From Gp13-AA77 sp036521995 (GTDB lineage: Bacteria; Acidobacteriota; Terriglobia; UBA7540): DNA of 22,238 nucleotides. The translations under genes were made by a program, and so were the position numbers. The notes below the pieces were generated by a model that was not told where the DNA came from, made no database searches, and was given only the letters and a program-made list of their open reading frames with translations. Shown here in pieces: positions 1 through 8,606 of this stretch (position 1 is the stretch's first letter; each line of letters begins with the position of its first letter). The DNA is taken from the NCBI GenBank assembly GCA_036521995.1, contig DATDGR010000146.1, positions 1-22,238 on the forward strand, given 5' to 3'.

Positions 1-216
1 AGCAAGAACCGCGCGCGGAGAAAAAGACAAAAAGCAAAAACACATTCAGCGAAAAAAGGAGGCCCCGGCCCCACGACGGGTTACATTCTTACACTGCAAG
101 ACGATCTGCTGAAAGTTACATTCTTAGACTGCTTGACAGGGCCTGAACGGGTTAGCTATCGCCTGTCTCGGAATACCGTCGGACTCACGCCCCGTGGCAG
201 GCGGGCCCGATTCCCT
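1..216. other. Non-coding left flank downstream of the TPR gene
   Basis: No gene with a credible start and family signature is seen here. The stretch holds an A-rich run (about 20-60), a GC-rich block near 61-72 and the two-copy direct repeat described separately. It lies just downstream of the minus-strand operon that ends at 217, but I see no convincing terminator (stem followed by a T run on the minus strand) before the window edge. Because the window begins here, a gene ending just left of position 1 cannot be excluded. Confidence 0.5.
80..139. repeat. Two-copy 18-bp direct repeat, probable insertion-sequence end
   Basis: GTTACATTCTTACACTGC at 80-97 recurs as GTTACATTCTTAGACTGC at 115-132, one mismatch apart with a 35-bp period. 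The second copy is followed by TTGACA at 134-139. Read on the minus strand the segment starts TGTCAAGCAGTCTAAGAATG, and multiple short terminal repeats beginning with TGT are typical of IS21-type element ends, where they bind transposase. The repeat is directly visible; the IS assignment is inference, since no transposase gene or target duplication lies in the window. Confidence 0.45.
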
Positions 217-1590
217 TCAGTTCACCTGCGGCGTCGTGCCTTCAACTACAATCCGCCTGAGATCCGACCTTGCCAGGTCCTCGCGGTCCTCGGCCTGCAT
301 CCTGCTGACTTGAGCAATCAGTTGCTGCGCCCGCTCGTTGTCACCTTTGCGGCGGTAGGCCTGCGCTAGGAGATAGAGCGGGCTGGTCGCGGCCGGGTTG
401 AGCGCTGCCGCTTTTTCAAGGTGGCTGATCGCCTGGTCTACGTTGCCGCGCTCCAGCAGTACCTTGCCCAAATCCGCTTGCGAATGCCAGAAGTCGGCAT
501 TGGAGCGTACCGAGGTTTGGAGCGCAACCAAGGCTTCGTTACCGGCTTTGCTGTCTGGGACTGCGCCCGAGCGCAGCAGAGCCTCGGCGAACCAGTACTG
601 CGCCAGGTAGTTGTCGGGGCTCAGGGCCGTGGCCTGCCGCAGAAGGTCAACCGATTGATCGAGGTGACCCATCTGCATGGCTAGGACGCCCTGAGATACC
701 TGGGGGGATACGTCGTTGGGAGCGAGTCGCGCGGCGGCGGCAAAATCCTGCTGGGCGGCGCTGAACTCGCCTTTCATGGCCCGTAGAACGCCGCGCTGCA
801 AGTAAAGACGCATGGAGTCGGGCAAATGGGAAAGCCCGAGATTCGCAATCTCGATCCCCAAATCGTAGTTGTCGAAATCAAGGCTGATGGAACATAGATC
901 GATATAGCTGTCCTCGTTCTTAGGATCGAGGCCCGTGGCCAGCCGCAAGGCGTTATAGGCTTCCTTGGGCTGGTTATTCTTCAGGTAAGCGTTGCCCGCC
1001 AGGTTGGCGAGTTCAGCGGTGCGATGGCCTTGGTTGAGGAGCTCGTTGGCCGTGTCAATGGTTTTGGCATAGTCTCCGGCTTTGAAGTAGGCAAGAGCCT
1101 GGTTGTAGCCTGCCGCGTACGGATCCTGATAGGTAAGTCGAGCCTGCCCGAACTCGGCCGCGGCGGCGGCGTAAGCCTGATGCTGGACCAGCATTTCGCC
1201 GGCGGCAAAATGATGCTCCCCATCCCTGGGAGCCAGCAAAGCCAACACCGGCAGGGCCCGTGAGGCTCCGCCCTGGTCTACCTCGCACTGGGCGTAATGC
1301 ACCACGGCTTCAGGGTTCTGACGCAGATGATGGCCCGCCTTGGCGTAGTGAGGCATGGCGAGGCTACATTGCTTCTCGCCAAAATAAACTTCAGCCAGGG
1401 CGAGATTCGCGCTCTCGTCGGTGGGATCAAGCTTCAGCGCCTGTTGAAGGCGAGCCTGGCTGGACGAGGTGTCGTTCTGGGCGAGAGCCGTTCCTAAAGA
1501 CAGGAGAACCATCACTGCCGCCGCCAAGGGAGCGAGCAACAAGGTCCCGCCGATCGGGCTTCGCTCTGTCCCTTTCCTGCTTCTCTTCAT
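217..1590 (-). CDS. Secreted tetratricopeptide-repeat protein
   Basis: A 457-residue protein made almost wholly of TPR helices. An N-terminal signal peptide is clear: a basic start (KRSRKGTER), a hydrophobic stretch at about residues 15-36 and a likely cleavage at ALA-QN near residue 37. Repeat units carry the usual signature, for example LQQALKLDPTDESANLALAE near the N-terminus and AISHLEKAAALNPAATSPLY near the C-terminus. TPRs form protein-binding superhelices, so a periplasmic scaffold or partner-binding role is likely; no catalytic domain is seen. I chose the ATG at 1590 because the signal peptide begins there; the frame stays open to 1902, but that extension overlaps the cytochrome gene and looks like out-of-frame sequence. 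No strong Shine-Dalgarno precedes the start. It is the last gene of a minus-strand operon, 104 bp after the cytochrome gene. Confidence 0.85.
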   Translation of the reverse strand: MKRSRKGTERSPIGGTLLLAPLAAAVMVLLSLGTALAQNDTSSSQARLQQALKLDPTDESANLALAEVYFGEKQCSLAMPHYAKAGHHLRQNPEAVVHYAQCEVDQGGASRALPVLALLAPRDGEHHFAAGEMLVQHQAYAAAAAEFGQARLTYQDPYAAGYNQALAYFKAGDYAKTIDTANELLNQGHRTAELANLAGNAYLKNNQPKEAYNALRLATGLDPKNEDSYIDLCSISLDFDNYDLGIEIANLGLSHLPDSMRLYLQRGVLRAMKGEFSAAQQDFAAAARLAPNDVSPQVSQGVLAMQMGHLDQSVDLLRQATALSPDNYLAQYWFAEALLRSGAVPDSKAGNEALVALQTSVRSNADFWHSQADLGKVLLERGNVDQAISHLEKAAALNPAATSPLYLLAQAYRRKGDNERAQQLIAQVSRMQAEDREDLARSDLRRIVVEGTTPQVN

Positions 1591-1694
1591 AGTTGATGCC
1601 GTACCAAGCTTAAGAAACGTGGTCAGAACGGTTCCAGCTTCGGATGAACCCTCCCATCGGCCCATCGCGTGCCCTGCCCCTACTGGGCTCTCCG

Positions 1695-3302
1695 TCAGGG
1701 CCCGGCTGAGCTGGACTCCTGTGGGGCCGAGGGACCCAGCGCCTGTCGCACCCGGTCGCCGAGTTCGCCGACCTTGTCCATATCGCCCTCCTGCCGGTAG
1801 ACCTGCACCAGAGCCACCGCCGCCGACAGTAGCAGAGGGTCCAGTTTCACGGCTCGCTCGAGATGATCCCGAGCCTTGTCCATCTGCCCAGCTTGCATCC
1901 ACGCCCGGCCGGCGTTCGCCTCACCCATCGCGGAATCAGGACCCAGGTTCAAGGCGCGTTCGAAGAGCTGAGCGGCCTCGAGCGGCTGGTGGGTGTCGAG
2001 TAGGGCCTGAGCCAGAGCGTTCACCACGGCCCGATCGTTGGGGAAACTCTTCTGTACCTCAGTGAGCATACGATAGCCCTGAACGATTTCGGATGCGGAA
2101 TCGGTTTCAAGGCCCGCCTGCGCGTACGCCAGAGCGAGGTTGCGAGCACGCAGTCCCGGCGGAGGCTCCCGCCAGGCTATGAGGTCGGCAATTTCGGGCG
2201 TTTTGTTTTTCGGCTCCGGTGCCGGCTGACGTGAGATGCGATGATCAGTAAAGACAGTATGGCCGCCATCTTTAGCGTTCAGCTTCAGCATGTGGCAGCT
2301 TACGCAGTCGCCCTTGGAGTCGCCGGGATGCGACTCGGCCAGCTTGCCTTCATGACACCCCAGGCAGCGAGCGCGGTAGTATTCGGGAGGCTGCTTGGAT
2401 GGGGCGTGAGGATCGTGGCACGTGCCGCACCAGAGCCGCCCATTGCTTTGGCGCGCGCACAGGCTCAAGGCAAGCTGTTCGGACTGGCTGATCACCTTGA
2501 GCGCCTCCCTCGGCGTGCCTGGCGGCAGCGCCACGGTATAGATCGTGAAGACCTGTTCCAAGGGCTCACCCGGATGAAAATCCTGGAATTTCTTTCCAGG
2601 ATTTAAGACGCGGGCGGTTCCCTTAAGGTGGCATTGCTCGCAAACACTGTTGCGGGCTGCCAGGGGAAGTTTCGCCGGATTCACAATCGAGCCCGGCAAG
2701 GGTCTTTGCAGATGCCGCGCCGGATCGCCGTGGCAGCGCTCGCATGAGATGGTTTCCTGGGCGAATGCAGGGGAGGAATACTCATTGAGCGTGCCCTCGA
2801 TGGGCAGCGGCTTGCCGGAATGGCAGAGCAGGCACTCCTCGGTGACGGCGCGGACAAAGTCTGGGTCGCGAGTCTCCTCGGAGCCGGGCGCCATGTCATA
2901 GCGCCCCAGCCGCGCGTAGAAGCAGATCGGCGACTGAAACAAGTGGTCGCCGATACGAACCAGATAACCGGAAGCGTGGTTGCCCGAACCCACGACGTAA
3001 TCCACGCGATATTCGGAGACCGTGCCGTCGCGCTCCATGCGCTGCCAAAAGCCGTCCCGGTCGGAATAGATCGTGAACTTAGTGCCGGATGCGGCGTGTT
3101 CAAAGGACCCCTCGGGCTCTTTGCCTGGACGCCGGAGGGAATGCGCCATAGCCGAATGCGAATAGCCTTCAGTCTCACGAGGATGGCAACTGGAGCAGGG
3201 GTTCGACGAAGGGCGCGTAGCAAGAGCGGAAACCAGGGACGGCAAGAAAAGAATCAGGCCCAGCAAGAGGCTGGGCCTGACCGCTGAGCGAACCACGTTC
3301 AC
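1695..3302 (-). CDS. Secreted multiheme cytochrome c with C-terminal TPRs
   Basis: A 535-residue protein with a signal peptide (hydrophobic about 11-28, likely cut after ALA). Seven CXXCH heme-attachment motifs are visible: CSSCH 36-40, CLLCH 157-161, CERCH 187-191, CEQCH 221-225, CGTCH 292-296, CLGCH 313-317 and CVSCH 333-337. The FTDHRI stretch at 351-356 offers a possible distal histidine ligand. Residues about 380-520 are TPRs, for example AAQLFERALNLGPDSAMGEA. The architecture matches the cytochrome c-554/NrfB-like multiheme fold fused to TPRs, acting in the periplasm or at the cell surface in electron transfer; the redox partner is unknown. The start is GTG at 3302, only 9 nt after the stop of the receptor gene, which argues for co-transcription and coupled translation; a second in-frame GTG two codons later is possible. 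Confidence 0.9.
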   Translation of the reverse strand: MNVVRSAVRPSLLLGLILFLPSLVSALATRPSSNPCSSCHPRETEGYSHSAMAHSLRRPGKEPEGSFEHAASGTKFTIYSDRDGFWQRMERDGTVSEYRVDYVVGSGNHASGYLVRIGDHLFQSPICFYARLGRYDMAPGSEETRDPDFVRAVTEECLLCHSGKPLPIEGTLNEYSSPAFAQETISCERCHGDPARHLQRPLPGSIVNPAKLPLAARNSVCEQCHLKGTARVLNPGKKFQDFHPGEPLEQVFTIYTVALPPGTPREALKVISQSEQLALSLCARQSNGRLWCGTCHDPHAPSKQPPEYYRARCLGCHEGKLAESHPGDSKGDCVSCHMLKLNAKDGGHTVFTDHRISRQPAPEPKNKTPEIADLIAWREPPPGLRARNLALAYAQAGLETDSASEIVQGYRMLTEVQKSFPNDRAVVNALAQALLDTHQPLEAAQLFERALNLGPDSAMGEANAGRAWMQAGQMDKARDHLERAVKLDPLLLSAAVALVQVYRQEGDMDKVGELGDRVRQALGPSAPQESSSAGP

Positions 3303-3311
3303 CTTTCAAGC

Positions 3312-6300
3312 CTAGAACTGAATCCGGACACCCAACTGAATATCGCGGGCCGGAAACGTTCCTTGTGGCGTGCCCAGGGTCGAAGGCGCCGCCAGGTCAC
3401 CGTTGATACCGGACAGATTGACCCGATTGAAGGCGTTGAAGAACTCACCCCGAAGCTCCAACTGGGCTCCTTCCTGGCCGACGAACCACGGTATCTTGTT
3501 CCGCTTGATGACGGACAGGTCGGTGTTGGCAAAGCCCGGCCCGATGAAAACGTTTCGGCCCAGGTTCCCTTCCTGCCCTAATCCCGGAGTCGGGAAGACA
3601 TTGTTGCAGAGGTCTGAGTTGCAAGTGAAAATGCCTCTTTCGAATTGTGAGCGCGACTTTCCGTTGTAGGCCGCGACGGAGGCGGGCGAGTTAGCGAAGT
3701 CATAGTTGGTGCCATCGGCGTTAAAGTCGCAGCCCGTATTGCCAATCACCTGGCCGGCGGCGCTCTTGACGGCGCTAAACGGCGCGTCACAATAGACACT
3801 GTACGGCGTGCCCGACTGAAGAATGGTGATGTTGCTGACCTGCCAGCCGTTCAGCAGTGCGCTCGCAAACCGCGACGACCCGTTATGAAGTTCCGGCAGG
3901 CGCCAGAGCACGCTGAAAGAGAGCCGCTGACGTACGTCAAAATCCGCCAAGCCGCGCTCGGCCTGAAGGTTCAGGGGATCGACGATGGGGAGGTAGGTGC
4001 CAAAACCGCTTTGCTGATCGATGGCCTTGCCGTAGGTATACGCCGCCTGAAAGTTGATTCCCTTGGTGAAGCCTCGATTCTTTATGGCGAGCGTGCCACC
4101 GTTGTAAGCCGAGTTCAAGTTCGCCTGGGCGTAGTCGAAGGAGGCGAAACTCGTGTTTAGACGCACTAAGTTGCCTTGGTTCTGGATGAGGCTGCCGTCG
4201 AAGCGGTTGACATCATAGACGGCATAAAGATGATGGCCCACCGAGCCGAGGTAGGCGGCCTCCGCCACCCACCCCCTAGAGACCTCGTACTGCACGCTCA
4301 TCGACCAGTTCTCTCCGTACTGGGTCTGCAGGTTCGGATCTTGCACGTCTTGGCTGGCCGGGGCGCCGATCAAGCCGTTTTTGCTGTCGAGTCCCGCCAT
4401 GATTCCTGGGACCGCGGGGAAATTGAAGGGGGACTGCCCGGACGCGCCCAACCCGTAAGCCGGCAAGGTGGGCGGAGTACAAATACAAGCATTGGCCGAA
4501 GCCGTGTATGGCAGGTTGGACCGGTCACCCGTATAGATCTGCTGGGCGGGCCGATCGTAAAAGATACCCCATCCGGCGCGAATGGAGATCTTTCCTTTGC
4601 CTGTCGGGTCCCAGGCAAATCCAAGCCGCGGCGCGAAATTATCAAATCGCGTGTGCCACAAGGCGGCCACGTGAGCCATCGCGGCGTTGCTCAGCAGGTC
4701 CTGGTAGGTGGCGCCTCCCAGGAAATCGATGTTGTTGAGCCGGTCAAACTTTTCCGTAGGACCGGTAAAGAGGTCGGACCTTAATCCGAAGTTCAGGGTC
4801 AGGTTCGGCTTGGCTTTGAAATCGTCTTGGAAGAAGTAGCCCAGGTCGGTCGAGCGAAACGCGAAATCGACGTTCGTGGCAGCCTGCTGCCCGGTCCGGG
4901 GATCGATACTGATATTGGCCTCTGAAAACGGTTGGTCGGCAGCGTAGTCCAGTGAGTTTGTGAAGGTGAAGTTCGGACGCAAGGTGTTGCCGGTGAAGTA
5001 CTCGTCGTCATGGTGGCGGGCTACATTGCCTCCGAATTTGAAGCTGTGGCGGTCCCGGGTCAGAGTGGCCACGTCTTTCCACTCATAGTTGTTCTGCTTA
5101 AAAAGCCCGAAGAAGCCACCGGAATTTTGCTGTGTCGTGGCGGTGCCGTCGTTGATGGTAGTTGCAGGCACCTGGCAATCTGTACAAATGTCGTTTCCGA
5201 AGGTGCGCGTATAGGCGCCCGTCATCTGATTTACAAAGTGGGCGCCCATCGTGTGCGTCCAATTCAAGTTCAAGACATCCGTGTACTGCGGCTCTTCGGG
5301 ACTGAACGCCGGGTAATAGGGGCTGGGCGTAGCGAAGGCCACCGTCTGGCGCGTGGTGCGATAGAAGCTGCCGTAAAGATGGTCCCTGAAGTCATTCCAG
5401 TTGTGGTCTACCCGGGCGCTCCACTGAATACCGTTGCGGAATACGCTGCCGGAAAAATCTCCGGTTCCGTCCACCGCCAGGTTGCAAGGCATATTGCCGG
5501 CGACCGTGCTGATCAAGGCACCCGGTGATGGCAGCTTCGAGCAGTCGATACCGGTGATGGAGCCGGCCGTGTTAAAAGCGCGGTTAGGCTCAAAAGTGGT
5601 CGGGAACTGGGTCAACACCTGGGTGGAGACGTTATTGGGGAGATTTGTCTTGAGGTAGTCAATGAACTGCGGAGTGAAAATCTGGTACGGGTTTGCGACG
5701 CCGACGCTGGAGCGCAGAAAGTCCATGGAACCAAAAACAAAGTCCTTGTCCTTGCGAATCGGGCCCCCCAAGCTCCAGGCGCCCTCATTGCGGATAAAGC
5801 TGGGTGGCGTGGGCTGGTAAATGGTGCGCGAGTTCAGGCTCGTGCCGCTATAGAACCAGCTCAAGGTGCCGTGAAATTCGTTGGTGCCGGCTTTGGTAAC
5901 CACCTGCACGATTGCCGCCGCGTTACGCCCGAATTCAGCCGAGAAATTGTTGGTGAGAACGGCGACTTCCTGAATGGAGTCGGCGTTGGGGGTGAGATTG
6001 GTGACGCCGCCGCGCGGACCGCCGTTGACGTCCGCCGAATCAACCTGAAAATTATTCGAGTCCGCGCGCTGGCCGTTGGCATTCAAGTTCACGCCGTATT
6101 CGGCGTTGAAGATGTCCGCTGTGGCTTGGGCGTAAGCCTGGCCGCCACCGCTCGGGGTGCCGGTAACCCCTGGCGTCAAAACCACCAGGCTATACATGTT
6201 GCGGCCTACCAGCGGCAACTCGTGCACCTTGGTCTCATTGATCTGGCCGGAGAGCGCCGGCGTCGAAACATTGACCTCTGAAACTGCTTCCGCCGAAACC

Positions 6301-6665
6301 GTGACGCTGGTGGTTGTAGCCCCTACTTTCAGCGTGATGTTGACGGTCCGTGTTTCGGTCCCTTGAACCGAGATGTCGTTCAGAACCCCGGTATCAAAGC
6401 CCTTCGCCTCCACGGTTAGGTTGAACCGGCTGGCAGGCAACGCCGAAATCCGATAGTTACCGGCCGAAGACGTGATCGCAGTGTGCACCACGCCGGTGGT
6501 AACCTCCTTCAGCGTAACCGTCGCATCCGGAACCGCTCCACCTGAGGTATCGAGGACGGTCCCCTCAACGCTGCTGGTGAACTGTGCAAAAACGCTGACG
6601 GGACCAAGTGTCAAAGCGAAAACAGCGGAAGCCGCCGCAATGGCAAGTCGAGAGAACCTCTTCAT
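3312..6665 (-). CDS. Oar-like TonB-dependent outer-membrane receptor with carboxypeptidase-regulatory domain
   Basis: A 1117-residue outer-membrane protein. Residues 1-27 are a signal peptide (cleavage near VFA-Q). Residues about 30-115 form a carboxypeptidase-regulatory-like beta-sandwich (GTVLDTSGGAVPDATVTLKE). A plug domain follows (NETKVHELPLVGRNMYSLVV, then NGQRADSNNFQVD, then FSAEFGRNAAAIVQVVTKAG), and the rest is a large beta-barrel ending in the aromatic terminus GVRIQF, as expected for BAM-inserted barrels. This is the Oar/SusC-like type abundant in Acidobacteriota, usually involved in energised import of oligosaccharides or other large ligands, though the substrate cannot be read from sequence. 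The start at 6665 is preferred over 6692 because GGGAGGGG lies 4-5 nt upstream and the signal peptide begins there. It is the first gene of the operon with the cytochrome and TPR genes. Confidence 0.92.
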   Translation of the reverse strand: MKRFSRLAIAAASAVFALTLGPVSVFAQFTSSVEGTVLDTSGGAVPDATVTLKEVTTGVVHTAITSSAGNYRISALPASRFNLTVEAKGFDTGVLNDISVQGTETRTVNITLKVGATTTSVTVSAEAVSEVNVSTPALSGQINETKVHELPLVGRNMYSLVVLTPGVTGTPSGGGQAYAQATADIFNAEYGVNLNANGQRADSNNFQVDSADVNGGPRGGVTNLTPNADSIQEVAVLTNNFSAEFGRNAAAIVQVVTKAGTNEFHGTLSWFYSGTSLNSRTIYQPTPPSFIRNEGAWSLGGPIRKDKDFVFGSMDFLRSSVGVANPYQIFTPQFIDYLKTNLPNNVSTQVLTQFPTTFEPNRAFNTAGSITGIDCSKLPSPGALISTVAGNMPCNLAVDGTGDFSGSVFRNGIQWSARVDHNWNDFRDHLYGSFYRTTRQTVAFATPSPYYPAFSPEEPQYTDVLNLNWTHTMGAHFVNQMTGAYTRTFGNDICTDCQVPATTINDGTATTQQNSGGFFGLFKQNNYEWKDVATLTRDRHSFKFGGNVARHHDDEYFTGNTLRPNFTFTNSLDYAADQPFSEANISIDPRTGQQAATNVDFAFRSTDLGYFFQDDFKAKPNLTLNFGLRSDLFTGPTEKFDRLNNIDFLGGATYQDLLSNAAMAHVAALWHTRFDNFAPRLGFAWDPTGKGKISIRAGWGIFYDRPAQQIYTGDRSNLPYTASANACICTPPTLPAYGLGASGQSPFNFPAVPGIMAGLDSKNGLIGAPASQDVQDPNLQTQYGENWSMSVQYEVSRGWVAEAAYLGSVGHHLYAVYDVNRFDGSLIQNQGNLVRLNTSFASFDYAQANLNSAYNGGTLAIKNRGFTKGINFQAAYTYGKAIDQQSGFGTYLPIVDPLNLQAERGLADFDVRQRLSFSVLWRLPELHNGSSRFASALLNGWQVSNITILQSGTPYSVYCDAPFSAVKSAAGQVIGNTGCDFNADGTNYDFANSPASVAAYNGKSRSQFERGIFTCNSDLCNNVFPTPGLGQEGNLGRNVFIGPGFANTDLSVIKRNKIPWFVGQEGAQLELRGEFFNAFNRVNLSGINGDLAAPSTLGTPQGTFPARDIQLGVRIQF

Positions 6666-6764
6666 AACCCCTCCCTTGTCGACAAACTTCACTTCATTCT
6701 GGCGGCCAACACCCGACGCAAATGAAGCCTCCGGCCTAGGTGTCAGTGAATAGTGACCGTCTCC

Positions 6765-6778
6765 GCCGCTCTTGCGGC
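6765..6778 (-). promoter_or_regulatory. Small hairpin in the receptor leader
   Basis: GCCGC at 6765-6769 pairs perfectly with GCGGC at 6774-6778 around a TCTT loop. It lies inside the probable untranslated leader of the receptor operon, about 100 nt before the start codon. It has no T run and is probably a structural element rather than a terminator; its function is unknown. Confidence 0.3.
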
Positions 6779-6808
6779 TTAAGTTCGATTAAGCGTTTAG
6801 CCCCGACC

Positions 6809-6827
6809 ACAAAGTATCCATCTTTGT
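6809..6827. promoter_or_regulatory. Inverted repeat ACAAAG-N7-CTTTGT, possible operator
   Basis: A perfect 6-bp inverted repeat (6809-6814 and 6822-6827) separated by TATCCAT. It lies about 14-32 nt downstream of the start point predicted from the promoter at 6848-6877, a position fitting a roadblock-type repressor operator or an RNA hairpin at the start of the leader. No regulator gene is nearby to assign it to. The symmetry is visible; the function is inferred. Confidence 0.35.
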
Positions 6828-6847
6828 ATACCAAGCTGCAGAGCCAG

Positions 6848-6877
6848 TATTTAATCTGGAGCGCAGAGCCTTGTCAA
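6848..6877 (-). promoter_or_regulatory. Sigma-70-like promoter of the receptor operon
   Basis: On the minus strand a perfect -35 box TTGACA (6872-6877) is followed after 18 nt by TAAATA (6848-6853), or after 17 nt by TTAAAT. Transcription from here would give a leader of about 175 nt before the ATG at 6665. It is the best promoter match in the window and sits in the divergent gap between the receptor and the plus-strand TPR gene. Confidence 0.6.
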
Positions 6878-6976
6878 GCAATTTCTTGCAGCTTCTAGTG
6901 TCCTTTGATTAGGCTCTCCTCTAGCAAGTTCGCCCGGGCCCGGGAGACAGAAGCCGCCTGGGATAAGATAACTTCT

Positions 6977-8584
6977 ATGCCGTGTTCGACTCACCCTGAT
7001 CCCAGCCCTCGGCGCCTCGGGGTGTTGGTGGTACTGCTTCTGCCGAGGCTGTGTTGCGGGCAGACTCCCCAGGCCAGCTCCTCAGAGCGGTTTCGAGCGC
7101 AAGGCGTGGCTTCTCTACAGAGCCAGAACTTCCAGGAAGCTATCAGTGAATTCAAGTCTGCTATCGAGAGAGACCCTGCCGACGCCGCGGCGCACGACGG
7201 CTTGGGCGTTGCTCTGGCCGAGCTGGGCAGCATCACAGAGGCTCTGGCTGAATTCCAGAAGGCCACAAGCCTTTCGGACGACCTCGCGCCGGCTCATTTC
7301 CACCTGGCCCTGGCTTACGATCGGACCGGGCAACCTCGGCTGGCGATCGCCGAGTACGAGGCCACGCTGCGGATCGAACCCGCCGATGTCGACACGCGCT
7401 ACAGCCTGAGTGCGGCCTGCTGGAAGCTCGGCGATCGCGAAGGTGCGATCGCTTTACTGCAGCAGATTATCCAACAGAACCCTCCCTTCGCGGCGGAGGC
7501 CTGGTACAACCTGGGGATCGAGCTCCGGGAAACAGGTGAGCTTCAAAAGGCCACCGAAGCCCTCCAAGCCGCTCTGGCCAAAAAGCCCGAATACCCGGCG
7601 GCGTATGTCGCATTGGGGCGGATCGAGACCGAGCGACAAGAATTCGACGCCGCTGTCCGGGCCCTCCGGAAGGCCCTGGAGTTAGCTCCGAACAACGCCG
7701 AGTACCACTACACTCTCGGTGAGGCTCTTCGTCTCAAGGGAGACTTCGACGGGGCGGCCTTAGAGTTTCACCGCGCCCTCACCCTCACCCCGCCCTGGGC
7801 GCTCTCCCACCGCCAGTTGGGGATCGTCCTGCGCCAGAAGGGCGACTATGCGGCGGCGAAGACCGAGCTCCAGCAAGCGGTTGAAGTCGATCGCAGCGAT
7901 GCTCAGGCCCATTACTACCTGGGCTCGGTTCTGATGCAGCTCAATGATTTCGAAGGTGCCGTGGCCGCGCTGAACCAGGCAGTACACCTGGATACCTATG
8001 ATTCCGCGGCCCACATGACGCTGGCCGCGGCGCTCGCAAGAACGGACAAAACGCAGGAGTCCGAAGAGCAGCGAAAAGAAGCTCAGGCTCTTGACAAGCT
8101 CAAGGCCAACGCAGGTCAGTCCAGGGTGCTGGTGGGATCGGCCGCGGAGCACCTTCAGCGGGGCGACATTGACACAGCCGTCAACGAGCTTCGCCAGGCT
8201 GTCAAGCTCAGCCCGGAATACCCCGAGGCCCAGCTTCAACTGGGTCGAGCCCTTCTGCGGACGGGCAGCCACGATGCCGAAGGGATTCAGGGGCTGCGGC
8301 GGGCGATCGAGCTCGAGGATGACGATGCCCGCGCCCATTTTGCGCTTGGCTTGGCGCTCGAAAGGACAGGGCAACGGCTCGAATCCCTCAGCGAACTGCG
8401 GCGCGCAGCGGAACTCGCTCCCAGCCTCGCCGAAGCCCATCGCGAGATCGCCAAGGCTGCCGTCGCATCCGAGGATTGGAAGACGGTGATCTCCGAGTCC
8501 ACTGCTATCCTGGCCTGGAACCCAACCGACGCCGCAGCTCGAAAGGATCTATTGTTGGCGAAGCAGCACCTCGGCCACCTTTGA
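6977..8584 (+). CDS. Secreted protein of about a dozen tetratricopeptide repeats
   Basis: A 535-residue TPR solenoid with a short hydrophobic N-terminal export signal (LGVLVVLLLPRLCCG, about residues 14-28). The twin cysteines look lipoprotein-like, but the residues before them do not fit a lipobox. TPRs run nearly the whole length in two blocks, separated near residues 355-385 by a charged, Gln/Lys/Glu-rich linker. Typical units include AISEFKSAIERDPADAAAHD and AVAALNQAVHLDTYDSAAHM. It is expected to scaffold protein contacts outside the cytoplasm; no enzymatic domain is seen. I place the start at the ATG at 6977 because the signal peptide follows directly; the frame is open back to a TTG at 6905, and the Shine-Dalgarno is weak. 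It diverges from the receptor operon and converges with the GH31 gene 22 bp downstream. Confidence 0.85.
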   Translation: MPCSTHPDPSPRRLGVLVVLLLPRLCCGQTPQASSSERFRAQGVASLQSQNFQEAISEFKSAIERDPADAAAHDGLGVALAELGSITEALAEFQKATSLSDDLAPAHFHLALAYDRTGQPRLAIAEYEATLRIEPADVDTRYSLSAACWKLGDREGAIALLQQIIQQNPPFAAEAWYNLGIELRETGELQKATEALQAALAKKPEYPAAYVALGRIETERQEFDAAVRALRKALELAPNNAEYHYTLGEALRLKGDFDGAALEFHRALTLTPPWALSHRQLGIVLRQKGDYAAAKTELQQAVEVDRSDAQAHYYLGSVLMQLNDFEGAVAALNQAVHLDTYDSAAHMTLAAALARTDKTQESEEQRKEAQALDKLKANAGQSRVLVGSAAEHLQRGDIDTAVNELRQAVKLSPEYPEAQLQLGRALLRTGSHDAEGIQGLRRAIELEDDDARAHFALGLALERTGQRLESLSELRRAAELAPSLAEAHREIAKAAVASEDWKTVISESTAILAWNPTDAAARKDLLLAKQHLGHL

Positions 8585-8606
8585 GGACGCTGCGTGTCGC
8601 GCGGCC

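Noticed and set aside
1591..1902. N-terminal extension of the TPR protein
   Set aside because: It overlaps the cytochrome gene in another frame, is Gly/Arg/Ser-rich, and would place the clear signal peptide internally.
3312..6692. Nine-codon upstream extension of the receptor
   Set aside because: The GGGAGGGG site and the signal peptide both point to the ATG at 6665.
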